From NCBI RefSeq assembly GCF_900100295.1, contig NZ_FNEV01000013.1:1-47182 (forward strand): 47,182 nt of DNA. The letters run 5' to 3'. The translations under genes were made by a program, and so were the position numbers. Below the pieces are notes generated by a model. The model worked only from the letters and a program-made list of their open reading frames with translations, had not been told where the DNA came from and did no database searches. The DNA comes from Salimicrobium halophilum. Its GTDB lineage: Bacteria; Bacillota; Bacilli; Bacillales; Halobacillaceae. How positions within the stretch are numbered: the stretch's first letter is position 1; each line of letters starts with the position of its first letter. Positions 1-8,297 of this stretch are shown in pieces.

Positions 1-275
1 GGCATAGACTCGATCCCGTGAAAGCACAGTTTCTTGAAAATAGGGGTTCACGAGAACACGGTTTGGATAAAGTGACCCCATGAGAACGGCATCTTAGCAT
101 AGACCTTCCCCCGTGAGAGAACGGTTTCTTGATAATAGAGGGTCACGAGAGCACGGTTTGTACATTCCTCGACGTATGTTCCCCGGTACACCTTCCCACC
201 GTCTTTGAACTTCGCGTCAAAAGGCGTTATAAGCGCTATTTTTAAAAATAGGTATTCACCAGAGCACGGTTTTCT
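1..275 (+). repeat. Iteron array, left arm
   Basis: Continuation of the array across the join. Copies of the motif lie at 47-64 (TTCACGAGAACACGGTTT), 111-127 (CCGTGAGAGAACGGTTT), 141-159 (GGTCACGAGAGCACGGTTT) and 256-274 (ATTCACCAGAGCACGGTTT), with weaker relatives at 16-33 and 77-95. Conservation falls with distance from the join. The stretch has no coding capacity that I could see. Confidence 0.7.
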
Positions 276-325
276 CTACTCCTCCAAATAAAAAAACGCT
301 CCCCAAAGAGTGGAACGGTTTGACG

Positions 326-645
326 TCAGTTTTCGTGTTGATCGAACATCGCACGGACATGACGTGTATATTTGTCGGTTCCGTTGTTGTCGAGGCGGAA
401 CATAAGATCCGGATGGATCAGGTATCTCGTTTTTTCTTTGTCTTCATAACCATCACAGCGCCCGCTTTCTGTAAGATGTCCATGTAGTCATCGATTGTCT
501 TTCGGTTAACGTTCTGGTAGCCGAGGATGCGAGTTTTCGAGAGTGCTTGAGCGATTTCTGGTTCCGTTCGAGCGCTTCGAGTGCTGATTTGTTCTCGGGC
601 GTAATCCGTTTGTCGAGAGCATGGATTCTTTGTGTTATGACTGAT
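326..645 (-). pseudogene. Decayed winged-helix (possibly RepL-like) gene
   Basis: Reading the minus strand, three frames join into one protein-like string. The first carries RIHALDKRITPENK, the second EPEIAQALSKTRILG, GYQNVNRKTIDDYMDILQKA and GAVMV, and the third RYLIHPDLMFRLDNNGTDKY and TRHVRAMFDQHEN before TGA at 326-328. One frame change falls near 560, the other in an A-rich run near 430. The order of helix, helix, KTKKKR wing and hPDLMFR resembles the winged-helix domain of plasmid proteins such as RepL, but that is my impression, not a search result. The gene lies beside the iteron array, so it may be the remains of a second replication gene. No intact start was found. Confidence 0.45.
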
Positions 646-778
646 TGTCTATATTGTAGAGATGTTCTGTTCTTTTTTCCGAATACCGGCGCTATCGTTT
701 CACGGCTTGTATCTTAATAGGATATACTAGGTGTAACAGATCTCAGGACTCGATGTATGCTGAGAAGGAGATGATTCT

Positions 779-1099
779 ATGAAGGATCTGACAAGCAACC
801 ATGACGTCATCAAGGAACTTCCGGAAACCGAGGACTTCTTCTACGGTATCGGAACGATTCTCGGCCGCTTGATTTTCAATCGGCGTAGGCAGGTATCGCT
901 CACGCAAAAAGAACTCGCTGAGAAAGCAGGCGTAGGTCTCAAAACCATCACCCGCGCCGAGGGCGGCACGGGGAACCTCGGGGTTCATACGTACGAGAAG
1001 ATTTTCCGGGCACTCGGGGTTTCTCTCAATGAATGCACCGAGATGTTCCAGCAAATGGCCAGCTCCGATCGTGGGACGGATGGACGCGAAGACATATAG
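779..1099 (+). CDS. XRE-family helix-turn-helix regulator
   Basis: A 106-residue protein with a single HTH_XRE domain at about residues 30-85: RRRQVSLTQKELAEKAGVG, then LKTITRAEGG, then a helix ending KIFRALGVSL. Proteins of this size are usually DNA-binding repressors without an effector domain. The start is fixed by AAGGAG ending about 8 bases before the ATG. The N-terminal 30 acidic residues (PETEDFFYGIGTILGR) and the short C-tail are unassigned. It stands alone between the iteron/decayed-rep region and a long non-coding stretch, so it may control copy number or the neighbouring origin, but nothing in the sequence proves this. A GC-rich hairpin at 1269-1292 lies about 170 bases downstream. 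Confidence 0.8.
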   Translation: MKDLTSNHDVIKELPETEDFFYGIGTILGRLIFNRRRQVSLTQKELAEKAGVGLKTITRAEGGTGNLGVHTYEKIFRALGVSLNECTEMFQQMASSDRGTDGREDI

Positions 1100-1268
1100 G
1101 TAGGACCGTCCGGAAAATTCCGGTCGTTTTTTCACGATACCGCACCTGATACGAACCCGGCGACGAAAGCATCCGTCGTATCACGCGACTGGAAAGAACC
1201 CGCAGCTCGTACTGGATTTGGCACGCTACATCCTAGACGCCTGATTATACCGATTGTCACAAAAAAAC

Positions 1269-1292
1269 GGGGGCCTCCGCCCTCATTTTTTT
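1269..1292. terminator. Likely intrinsic terminator
   Basis: GGGGGC, four-base loop, GCCCTC, then ATTTTTTT on the plus strand. A run of A also precedes it, so it could act in both directions. It is the first terminator after the XRE gene. Confidence 0.7.
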
Positions 1293-1411
1293 ATAGAATC
1301 CGGTTTATCTAAAAATGTATATAACTGTATATCCATACATTTATTGCATAAAAGTAGTGCGCCACAGACCTCTCCTACGGGAGAATCCGGTTAATCGACG
1401 GTGCGAAATCC

Positions 1412-1609
1412 TGTACCTAGTTTGTACCTAGTTTGGTGATTTTGTTCCTTTTTCAGTCGAAATGTACCTGTTTTAAAGGTCGAATCGCATTTTTTCACCA
1501 GATTGGGCAAAAATTATATCTTGAAGTGAAGATACATATTATTACATTAATGGGTTTGAACACATAAAAACAGGCGATTTGTTCCTGGTTGTACCTCCAT
1601 GTTCCTGGT
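1412..1609 (+). repeat. Helically phased TGTWCCT repeats
   Basis: TGTACCT or TGTTCCT occurs at 1412, 1423, 1443, 1463, 1580, 1590 and 1600, all in the same direction, with steps of about 10, 11 or 20 bases, that is one or two helical turns. Several copies continue as TAGTTT or TGGTT. A reversed copy (AGGAACA) is at about 1624, and further TGTACCT copies lie at about 1665 and in the rep leader near 6661. Such phasing suggests a protein-binding array. No gene overlaps it. Confidence 0.55.
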
Positions 1610-1661
1610 TATTTTCACGCAAAAGGAACAACGAAAGTGAGTCATATCAAGGGTTCACAAA

Positions 1662-1786
1662 GAATTGTACCTTAGTACCTTATTTAAAAAAGAAAAGAAG
1701 TATATAGTAAAATGACACGTCATATATGACGCACGTTTCACATATAAAAAGTTTCTTCGAAAAAAAGAGGTACCAAGGTACAATTC
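1662..1786. repeat. Inverted repeat flanking an AT-rich segment
   Basis: GAATTGTACCTTAGTACC (1662-1679) and GGTACCAAGGTACAATTC (1769-1786) are inverted copies with one mismatch, separated by 89 bases that contain the near-palindrome TCATATATGA. The arms carry the same GTACCT core as the direct repeats just upstream. The stretch 1790-2260 holds nothing else I can name. Confidence 0.6.
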
Positions 1787-2261
1787 TCTTTTCTGATGAG
1801 AGTGGTCGCATAATCCTGTTTCTGTGATGGGGAATTCTGTGTTATACATACAGGTGCCTATCTCTTTATCTTCCAGCTTTGTATCTGTGAAGGAGATCCC
1901 GGCGGGGTTCCGTTTTTAAAAATACCAAATCCGGGGGTGGTCCCGGTTCGGTAGGCTATCATTATTCGTATTAGGCGCTTATAGGCGTTCTGAGAGGCGT
2001 TTTGGTGGCCTGGGTGTCTCTTGTGTTCAGCGAGGTACTATCACTTTGTCTGGGTATTCTGTGCGTGATTTACGGCATTTGCGCCGAGGGCTTCTATATA
2101 TAAACGTATGCACCGGATTCCAGTTCATTTTTCTGTGATACAAAAAACCCCTCGCTGGATAGACGAGAATCTTCGGTAATTCTATTTTTTGGAATACCCA
2201 CTTCCCACACATCGCTTTATCCGACAACCTACGCATTCCATGAAAAATAAGAGGCGTGCGT

Positions 2262-2505
2262 GAGTCGTTTCGCATCTCATGACGTCTTTCGTGCGCATGG
2301 TATATAGCATCCCTTGCTTATCTCATAAAGAATCCGGGGTATTCGCACGGCGTGTGGCCCAATGTGCGTATCTCATGCCTCATATCATAAGCATTCCATA
2401 AGGAACCTGAACCATTCGCACAGCATACGACACAGTGTTCGTATCTCGTGAGCATAATATATGACACACCGTGCCGCATCCCATGAAGAACCCGGACCGG
2501 TAGCC
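2262..2505 (+). repeat. Degenerate tandem repeats, no gene
   Basis: Imperfect units recur: TATCTCATAAAGAATCC at 2320, TATCTCATG at 2370 and TATCTCGTG at 2443 head the units. Each is followed by CCATAAGGAACC/CCCATGAAGAACCC-like and ATTCGCAC-GC...GTGTTCG blocks. Unit length is roughly 75-90 bp. Reading frames across it look accidental. The function is unknown. Confidence 0.45.
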
Positions 2506-2683
2506 CCTCGGCTATCGTTTTTTTCTGACCAGCAGACCAGAGACTCCTCCGAAACACCAGACCGATCACGACCCGTCCTCCCGCGGCGTGATCAGCTGCG
2601 CGGCACCGCGCGGAAAATTCTTATTTGACTGGGCCATCAGTGATTTACCCGCTGGTATCACAGAGAATACCGCCGCAGTCGAC

Positions 2684-3071
2684 CGGGTCCCGCGCCCGTC
2701 GGTGGTGTTTCCTGCCTTTTCTCGCTGGCGCTCGTATAACCACTCCTGGCTTCCCGTTCGATGCGTCGGATTTACTGAGAAAATAACGAAACCCCTGAAT
2801 AGACAGTCGTTTGAGTATCCGGGGTGGGATTCCGGGTCGTGTGGGTCCCGCACCCGTCGGTGGTGTTTCCTGCCTTTTCTCGCTGGCGCTCGTATAACCG
2901 CTCCGGCCTCCCCCCACGACCCGTCATCCAGGGGCGTAATCCCGTTCTGAAACCACAGAGCAGACAGTGTTTTCCGGCAACGTAGCCCACCCCTCCAAAC
3001 GGACCGGGTCCCGTGCCCGTCGGTGGTGTTTCCTGCCTTTCTCGCTGGCGCTCGTATAACCGCTCCGGGCG
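2684..3071 (+). repeat. Three ~65-bp GC-rich direct repeats
   Basis: Near-identical units start at about 2684, 2843 and 3006, spaced about 160 bp. Each begins GGGTCCCG..CCCGTCGG, continues TGGTGTTTCCTGCC and CTCGCTGGCGCTCGTATAAC, and ends CCGCTCCGG or similar. The linkers differ, although blocks such as ACGACCCGTCCTCCCGCGGC (about 2570) and a close relative (about 2920) also recur. The whole stretch 2500-3960 is visibly richer in G and C than the rest of the plasmid and has stop-riddled or low-complexity frames. I see no convincing gene in it. Confidence 0.7.
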
Positions 3072-4129
3072 TCCCGCTCCGTTTTCCGGCACCTGCTCCC
3101 TCTGGAAAAGCAGCGCGGAGTTCCGCCGCCGCAGGGGGAGTATCCGTTCGACAGCCATCCCGTCCTCTGTACGTACAGAACCGGTTTTGCTGTGTGATGT
3201 CCCCCGCGTCGTCCCCGCTGTTTTCCGAGGGATCGATCGCCTGAAGACCGTTTTATTTCCTGCGGCGCCTGGGAATCGGCACCCAGCGAAAGGTCTTTTA
3301 TTTATCGGTAACGTCCCCTACACGTTTCTGCTGACAGTCCTCCCGCGGCGTGAAACATCGCCCCGGATATCGACCCGTCTCCCACCCTGGAACTCGCCGT
3401 AATTCCTTCTTTATCGAAGGACTCCGGCGAACATACGCCCCGTGATTGCCGTCCTACGCTTTCGCCCCGAAAATAGGGTCGGCGTATTCCGGAATCGTTG
3501 ATATCACGGGGTGTATGCAGGGTGCCGCCCGCCGCCTATTTTGCGATGGTCATCGCCGAGGGAGCATCGTTGTTGGCATACCGGGCTTTCGCGGCGGTAT
3601 TGCGGGGCGGGCGTATTTGGTCGACGTGTAGGGGAAAGAGCATAAGGGGCGCGTATGACATCGGGCTTTCAGCCCTCGTCAGTCAGCATAGCTGACCCCG
3701 CCCTCTTACTGCGCCCCAGAATGCTTGCGCATCCTGGTTCTTGCCCTTTCACTGCGTTCCAGGGTGCTCATTCAAAAGCTCCTGTTCGTCGCTTTTTCAT
3801 TTATAAAGAGCGAAACCCTTCGCCTTCTCTCCCCGGGCAATCCATCCGGACCGCCCGCTTCGTTTTGGGAAAGAGACCTGAATCGGAGCTACGGGCTCCC
3901 TCGTAAAGCTCACGCTTTGGTCGTCCACCCACGACAAAACAACTGTACGTACGCCGGTGTGCAACTACGTCCCGGTGTTCGCCTACTCACACCGCAGAAG
4001 TGGGTTAAATTTTTGGGGAGATAACTCTTATATCAAATTCGCTTCTCTATTGTCTATAAAATCCCTTTACTATTTTCAAAAAGAAGTATGATAGTTAAAG
4101 ATGACGTAAAGAGATAGAGAATCCGAAAT

Positions 4130-4804
4130 TGAAGAATTATAAAAACGGTAGCTATGGTCACCAACTGGACACAAAATACGAACACATCGAAGATCTTCAA
4201 GTCAAAAGATAAGCACGCGTGAAATCGGAAACTTCCTCGAGCGCATCCTCGGCCATGCTTACTCCCCCGCCACTATAAATAACATCACCGATGTAGCAAT
4301 AGAAGATATCCGTGCCTGGCAGGAGCGTCCTCTCCAGAACAGATAAGCCGTGCTTTATCTCGATGGCACACACCTGAAATTACGCCGAGACGATGTGGAG
4401 AACGAAGTCGTCTACTTCATCATTGGTGTCACGGAAGACGGCTATCGCGAGATTCTCAACTTCTATGTCGGTGGTCACGAAAGCTCCCTCCTCTCGTAGG
4501 AAGTTCTTTCCGATATCCCCATCGTCACAGCTGCAAAGAAGTGCTTCTCAGAATTTTCGACGGGGTTCCTGGTCATCGAGGAAGTAATGAAAACTATCCA
4601 TCGGTCTCATAGTAACGAAGAAGCTGAAAAGCAACTGGACACTTTTCGTGACACGTGGCAGAAGGAATATCCGAAAATCGCCAAGTCCTGGTGAAAGGAC
4701 TTCCACATCCTTACCACGTTCCTTCCTCCATCCTCCTGATGATCTACGCGCCAAACAACATCGAATCCGCCATGAAGGGATTCAAGAAACGTCTAAAACA
4801 ATGA
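4130..4804 (+). pseudogene. IS256-family transposase remnant
   Basis: Fragments of one transposase can be read left to right across stops and frameshifts. They are NGSYGHQLDTKYEHIEDLQV, REIGNFLERILGHAYSPATI, an internal TAG, then LYLDGTHLKLRRDDVEN with the first catalytic aspartate, VVYFIIGVTEDGYREILNFY, and near the end IYAPNNIESAMKGFKKRLKQ before TGA at 4802. The DGT..K motif and the NxIES..K..KKR tail are typical of the IS256 (mutator) family, whose transposase is about 390-400 residues; here about 225 codons remain, with at least three stops and a frame change. A plausible right end (CACTGTGTTACACAAAC at about 4943-4959, then TTATTGACGATACC) lies downstream. I could not find a matching left end, so the element is dead and probably deleted at its 5' side. 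Confidence 0.85.
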
Positions 4805-4988
4805 ACATTCTCCCCTCCTAAGAAACCATAAACAGTGATTTATATGGTTTCGAACCCGTCTATGTTTGAGGAACGTTATGGATCCCAGACTGAAAGGGAG
4901 AAGGCCGATTAACCTTTTTCCCCAAGGTCCCGAGGATCACCCCACTGTGTTACACAAACTTATTGACGATACCTATTCTTGAAGTAGA

Positions 4989-5028
4989 TTTTATTTGGAG
5001 TTACTACTAAGTAACTACTCCGAATAAA
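4989..5028. promoter_or_regulatory. Large hairpin downstream of rep (terminator or origin element)
   Basis: TTTTATTTGGAGTTACT and AGTA(A)CTACTCCGAATAAAA form an imperfect stem of about 17 bp around a short loop. It sits about 60 bases beyond the rep stop codon on the rep transcript side. In Inc18 plasmids (pAMbeta1, pIP501, pSM19035) the replication origin lies just downstream of the rep gene and includes inverted repeats, so this hairpin marks the expected place. It would also serve as the rep terminator, with U-rich sequence on either strand. Confidence 0.5.
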
Positions 5029-5091
5029 ACCTAATATAGTAACAACAAAAGAGAGGAAAAAGATATGTATTGGCAGACTGGCTTATTAATT

Positions 5092-6591
5092 TCAACAGAT
5101 CCACGGATGCCTGAAATGCTGCTCGTAGGTGCTGACCCACTCTCTGAATTCCTGATAAAGGTCACGCAGGAACATACGCACCGGATAATCTTCTTCCCCA
5201 ATCACCTGGTACATGTCTCTCCATTCCTGCTTGCGTGCAACGTATGCTTTGCGCACGTGTAGAAGATAAGAGAACAAGACAGCACGATTCGCGAGATAGG
5301 TACGCTGTCTCCTTCCTTTTCCTTTGACGATTTTTTTCACTTTTCTGGAGCGTTTCAGAACTTCTTTCAGTGTAGACACGGCCATCCCCAGGCGGTCCGC
5401 CAGTTCTTTTTGCGATCCTTCAATGAACAAATGACTCGGAGACGTCGCTGAAGTATGTTCTTTCAGGTATTCAAGGATATCAGCTTCCCACTCGTCGTAA
5501 TGGGAACGTTCACGCTCAGAACGCTCTTTCTTAAACTTGTACCATCCGGAGACATGCGCTTCTTCGCTTGCTTCCCCCGTCCACTGCAACAGAAGCATGT
5601 CGATGTAGGAACGCTTCGCTCCTTTGTACCGGCCACTGTAGGCCGATTTCACTGTACGGGTGAATTCCTGCAGGCGCATCGGATGTTCCAGGCGGGAGTT
5701 GAACTCATCCAGTTCATCATAAGCGTCCTCATATGACCGGCCACTAGCGTAGTTGGCTATCGCAAGCGTCAGAATCGTGTTGTTACGGCTGCTCGTGTAG
5801 TGACCCGAAGTGATGTGGCGGCACTGCAAGAGCTCTTGGTACCACGGCTGATCGATTTGACGACTGCCTCCCCCACCGTAAACGACGTGAAAGGCTCCCC
5901 GCTTCCGTCTGTCTTCATAGTCTTTCGACCACGTCAGAAGTCGCGCGACAGATACTTTCGTCTCCGCCTGGTAAAGCACGTTTTCGTCGGTCGGTACGCG
6001 GAAAAAGCCGAATGGGTTACAGGCAGTGTCCACCGGAATGTGAGTTGCTAGGGCCTGTTTCATGTTTTCCGAGATTCTCTCGGCCACGGTCAATGCTTTA
6101 TAGTCGTTATCCGGACGGATGAACATCGGGGCATCCAGCACGAAGTACACGTGATACCCACGCGGCGTTTCAATGATGACACTCGGGGCTGGAAGCCCCT
6201 CTTCTTCACATGCCAGAAACATCGCATACGGATCCGTCTTTTTCGTGTCGATGTCGAGCACGATAGTGTTGACCTGTTTCAGGTTCTCTTTCCGGTGCCC
6301 CCGGAAAATGCGCTTCCGATTATCGGCATAACTCCCCCAGAGGAAAGTGTTCGGCGTCCAGTGCGTGAGCTCTTCGTTCTGCTCGAGAAGTGTTTCGTAA
6401 GATGTGACGACATACCCTCTCGCCTCCTGAAGGTCCTCTTTCGAACGGGAGACGAACACGACGCCCTGTTTTTCTTTATCTTTCACGTAAGCCTCGTGCT
6501 GCGCCGGTAAAGAGGCCCGGGAGCCAAGCCGTTTGTATGTATGTAAACTGTTCTGCGTGATGAAAGCAAGTACATGTTTTGCCGTAGTCAT
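5092..6591 (-). CDS. rep: Inc18-family replication initiator (RepE/RepR/RepS-like)
   Basis: A 499-residue protein that matches the layout of the pAMbeta1/pIP501/pSM19035 initiators (about 497 residues). It has THWTPNTFLWGSYADNRK near residue 76, KENLKQVNTIVLDIDTK near 102, RGYHVYFVLDAPM near 145, VDTACNPFGFFRVP near 187, and a C-terminal part beginning GWYKFKKERSERERSHYDEW. The IVLDID and RGYHVYF motifs fit the primase-like fold of the N-terminal half; an HTH (KELADRLGMAVSTLKEVLKR) lies near residue 400. These proteins open the origin just downstream of their gene and start theta replication with host DNA polymerase I and DnaB loading. The start is set by AAAGGAG about 8 bases before ATG. The leader carries a terminator-like hairpin and overlaps an antisense RNA (see 6614 and 6780). 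Confidence 0.93.
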   Translation of the reverse strand: MTTAKHVLAFITQNSLHTYKRLGSRASLPAQHEAYVKDKEKQGVVFVSRSKEDLQEARGYVVTSYETLLEQNEELTHWTPNTFLWGSYADNRKRIFRGHRKENLKQVNTIVLDIDTKKTDPYAMFLACEEEGLPAPSVIIETPRGYHVYFVLDAPMFIRPDNDYKALTVAERISENMKQALATHIPVDTACNPFGFFRVPTDENVLYQAETKVSVARLLTWSKDYEDRRKRGAFHVVYGGGGSRQIDQPWYQELLQCRHITSGHYTSSRNNTILTLAIANYASGRSYEDAYDELDEFNSRLEHPMRLQEFTRTVKSAYSGRYKGAKRSYIDMLLLQWTGEASEEAHVSGWYKFKKERSERERSHYDEWEADILEYLKEHTSATSPSHLFIEGSQKELADRLGMAVSTLKEVLKRSRKVKKIVKGKGRRQRTYLANRAVLFSYLLHVRKAYVARKQEWRDMYQVIGEEDYPVRMFLRDLYQEFREWVSTYEQHFRHPWIC

Positions 6592-6613
6592 GGAATTCTC
6601 TCCTTTTCTGACT

Positions 6614-6654
6614 ACACAAAAAGACCGATCACAAGCGTACCTGCGACCGGTCTT
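6614..6654 (-). terminator. Attenuator hairpin in the rep leader
   Basis: On the rep-sense strand AAGACCGGTC, a 14-base loop and GATCGGTCTT are followed at once by TTTTTGTG, and the rep ribosome site begins only about 10 bases later. A terminator placed inside a leader like this is the switch used by pIP501 and pAMbeta1: antisense RNA binding lets it form and stops rep transcription. It is the right kind of structure in the right place; the function is by analogy. Confidence 0.7.
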
Positions 6655-6743
6655 GAAAATGTACCTGTATATCTAAGCGAGCAACTTTTTTAGAAAACCC
6701 CTTTTAAGTCCCGGGAAATCGGGGAAAAAAGGTACTAAGAGGG

Positions 6744-6773
6744 TTGCACGCCCTGATTTATTTATGGTATGAT
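6744..6773 (+). promoter_or_regulatory. Promoter for the antisense RNA
   Basis: TTGCAC (6744-6749), 18 bases, TATGAT (6768-6773). It points away from rep, opposite to the rep leader, and sits directly before a compact two-hairpin-plus-terminator unit. Confidence 0.7.
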
Positions 6774-6779
6774 TTAGCC

Positions 6780-6912
6780 ATAAATAAATTGATAACAGTG
6801 TTCACACGTTGGTAGCGCGTGAATCACATTCTCAAGCTAGTGGTTGGTAGCCTAGGTAGCTTGATAGTTTTCGAAAAGATCGTGTTCCTGCACGGTCTTT
6901 TCTATTTGTCTT
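6780..6912 (+). ncRNA. Predicted countertranscript RNA controlling rep (RNAIII-like)
   Basis: A short unit of about 130 nt begins after the promoter at 6744. Hairpin A spans 6798-6827 and hairpin B spans 6833-6863 (stem CAAGCTA/TAGCTTG). Both present the same loop sequence TTGGTAG, whose UUGG fits the YUNR U-turn seen in kissing antisense RNAs. A terminator follows: AAAGATCGTG, six bases, CACGGTCTTT and a T-rich tail at 6875-6915. No open frame is present. pIP501 RNAIII is about 136 nt and lies at the same position, antisense to the long rep leader. The rep promoter itself must lie beyond 6912 on the minus strand, but I could not choose a convincing one. Confidence 0.75.
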
Positions 6913-7015
6913 TTTATGTATAAAATTTTTGATTACGTATAGATGTAAACGAATTTTGATCGTTTTCTGTGAATCTTGGAATAATTCAACTATACAATAG
7001 ATTCACATGCGCGTA

Positions 7016-7040
7016 AACCCCGAATCGTCGGGGTTTTTTT
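7016..7040 (+). terminator. Strong intrinsic terminator
   Basis: AACCCCGA, ATCG, TCGGGG and seven T. It separates the replicon from the partition operon. A further inverted repeat, GTGAATCT/AGATTCAC, lies just before it at about 6969-7006. Confidence 0.8.
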
Positions 7041-7108
7041 GTTTGCAAAAAGGGGGTTCTGTGCAAACATTATTGCTTTTGTTTGCAAAAAGGGGTACAA
7101 TTGCAAAC
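7041..7108 (+). promoter_or_regulatory. parM promoter with twin 28-bp inverted repeats
   Basis: Two elements of identical design, GTTTGCA, 14 bases, TGCAAAC, lie at 7041-7068 and 7081-7108, exactly 40 bp apart. Each continues GTTTGCA with AAAAGGGG. A sigma-A promoter is threaded through them: TTGCTT at 7073-7078, 17 bases, TACAAT at 7096-7101. The second repeat covers the -10 box. This is what an autorepressor operator looks like, and in ParMRC-type loci the promoter-proximal repeats are also the centromere bound by ParR. The binding protein is inferred to be the RHH protein at 8298. Confidence 0.8.
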
Positions 7109-7146
7109 AAATAGATGATCAATTCATTTCAAGGAGGAATTTTTTT

Positions 7147-8292
7147 ATGAGAATTGCTGCAATTGATGTTGGCAATGATGCGCTGAAAGGCTATTTTGGA
7201 GGGTTAGATGAACACATGTACATACCGAACGTGATTGCTGAGGAAGAAGAAGAAAGGCAAACATATGACTACGAAAAAAGCATACTTAATGGTTTGCACA
7301 TCGAAATCGCTTCCTCTTCCCTCGATCGTGGAAAAGGAATTTATACGGTCGGAAGTCTCGCTGCGACGAAACAATTTAATGATGAACTGACGAGCAACAG
7401 TGAAAAAGCGAATAGCGACCAGACACTCGTCTTGCTTCTCACCTCCCTGGCGGTAGATGCCACAAAACATTTTAAGGAAGAAAACGGGGTTGTTGAAGCT
7501 ACGTACTTCCTATCCACGGGGCTACCATTAGATGAAACGAAGAAAAAACGCCGCAAGCAGTTCCAGGAAAAACTGCTACACAGCCAGCACGAAATCACGT
7601 TCCTGCAAACACCACAGGTACAAGGGAAAAAAGTGAGAATCAAATTCGAAGAAGTGCTCGTTAATATTGAAGGTTTTGGCGCGTTCATTGATCTGACGAC
7701 GCACGAGAATGGTGCGACGAAGAATGAGGAAATGCTCGAGAGAACCGTACTTATCAATGATATCGGCGGCATTTCCACTGATTCAGCTGTCATCAATCCA
7801 AACGGAGATATCGACAACAACGCGAGTATCGGTATCGATGAAGGAATTTCTACGTATTTGGATGAAATCGCAGGAAAAGTATATGACGAATACAAATATG
7901 AATTCCGCAGTCGTCCGCTTGTGGCGAACGTCCTGACCGGGAAAAACCATGAACGAAAAAACCATATAAAAGTGGACGGCAAACCGGTATCGATTCAGTC
8001 GATTGTCGATCCCGTACTAACACGCGCGGCCAAAACGCAGTACAAACATATCCAGAAAATCTGGCGAACAGCACCGAGTCTTGATGATGCCTACCTCATC
8101 GGCGGCGGATCTCTTCTATTAAAACCGTATCTGGAGCGTATCAATGAACAGGAGAACGAATTCCCTCTTCACTTTGTCGGAGAAACCGATGAACAGGAAG
8201 CTGTCTGGACGATCGCCCGTGCCTACTACAAGCTGCTGCACATTTACGCAAACCAGAAAAACATCACGCTTGATGCTGCAGCTGGCGAGTGA
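7147..8292 (+). CDS. parM: ParM-like actin, plasmid segregation ATPase
   Basis: A 381-residue actin-fold protein. The phosphate-1 loop is at the N-terminus (AAIDVGNDALKGYF), the phosphate-2 loop near residues 200-215 (LINDIGGISTDSAVIN), and the adenosine-binding GGG near 318 (YLIGGGSLLLKPYL). It belongs to the ParM/StbA-Alp7A group of bacterial actins that form ATP-driven filaments pushing or pulling plasmid copies apart. An upstream in-frame start at 7039 exists, but AAGGAGG about 9 bases before the ATG at 7147 and the N-terminal position of the phosphate loop fix this one. Its stop overlaps or nearly touches the next gene, giving a two-gene operon with the RHH adaptor. Transcription probably starts at the twin-repeat promoter at 7041. 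Confidence 0.88.
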   Translation: MRIAAIDVGNDALKGYFGGLDEHMYIPNVIAEEEEERQTYDYEKSILNGLHIEIASSSLDRGKGIYTVGSLAATKQFNDELTSNSEKANSDQTLVLLLTSLAVDATKHFKEENGVVEATYFLSTGLPLDETKKKRRKQFQEKLLHSQHEITFLQTPQVQGKKVRIKFEEVLVNIEGFGAFIDLTTHENGATKNEEMLERTVLINDIGGISTDSAVINPNGDIDNNASIGIDEGISTYLDEIAGKVYDEYKYEFRSRPLVANVLTGKNHERKNHIKVDGKPVSIQSIVDPVLTRAAKTQYKHIQKIWRTAPSLDDAYLIGGGSLLLKPYLERINEQENEFPLHFVGETDEQEAVWTIARAYYKLLHIYANQKNITLDAAAGE

Positions 8293-8297
8293 GTCGC

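Noticed and set aside
743-1135. 130-codon minus-strand frame
   Set aside because: It is the shadow of the XRE gene at 779, which has a clear ribosome site and HTH motif.
2588-3402. Several open frames on both strands in the GC-rich island
   Set aside because: They arise from repeat units (the same LYERQRE-like string recurs on the minus strand), lack ribosome sites and overlap each other.
3446-4024. Overlapping plus-strand frames of 61-99 codons
   Set aside because: No ribosome sites, no recognisable motif, biased composition of a GC-rich non-coding tract.
6151-6510. 119-codon plus-strand frame inside rep
   Set aside because: Shadow of rep; no promoter or ribosome site of its own.
7341-7982. 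213-codon minus-strand frame
   Set aside because: Antisense to the ParM-like actin; Ser/Phe-rich composition typical of an antisense shadow.
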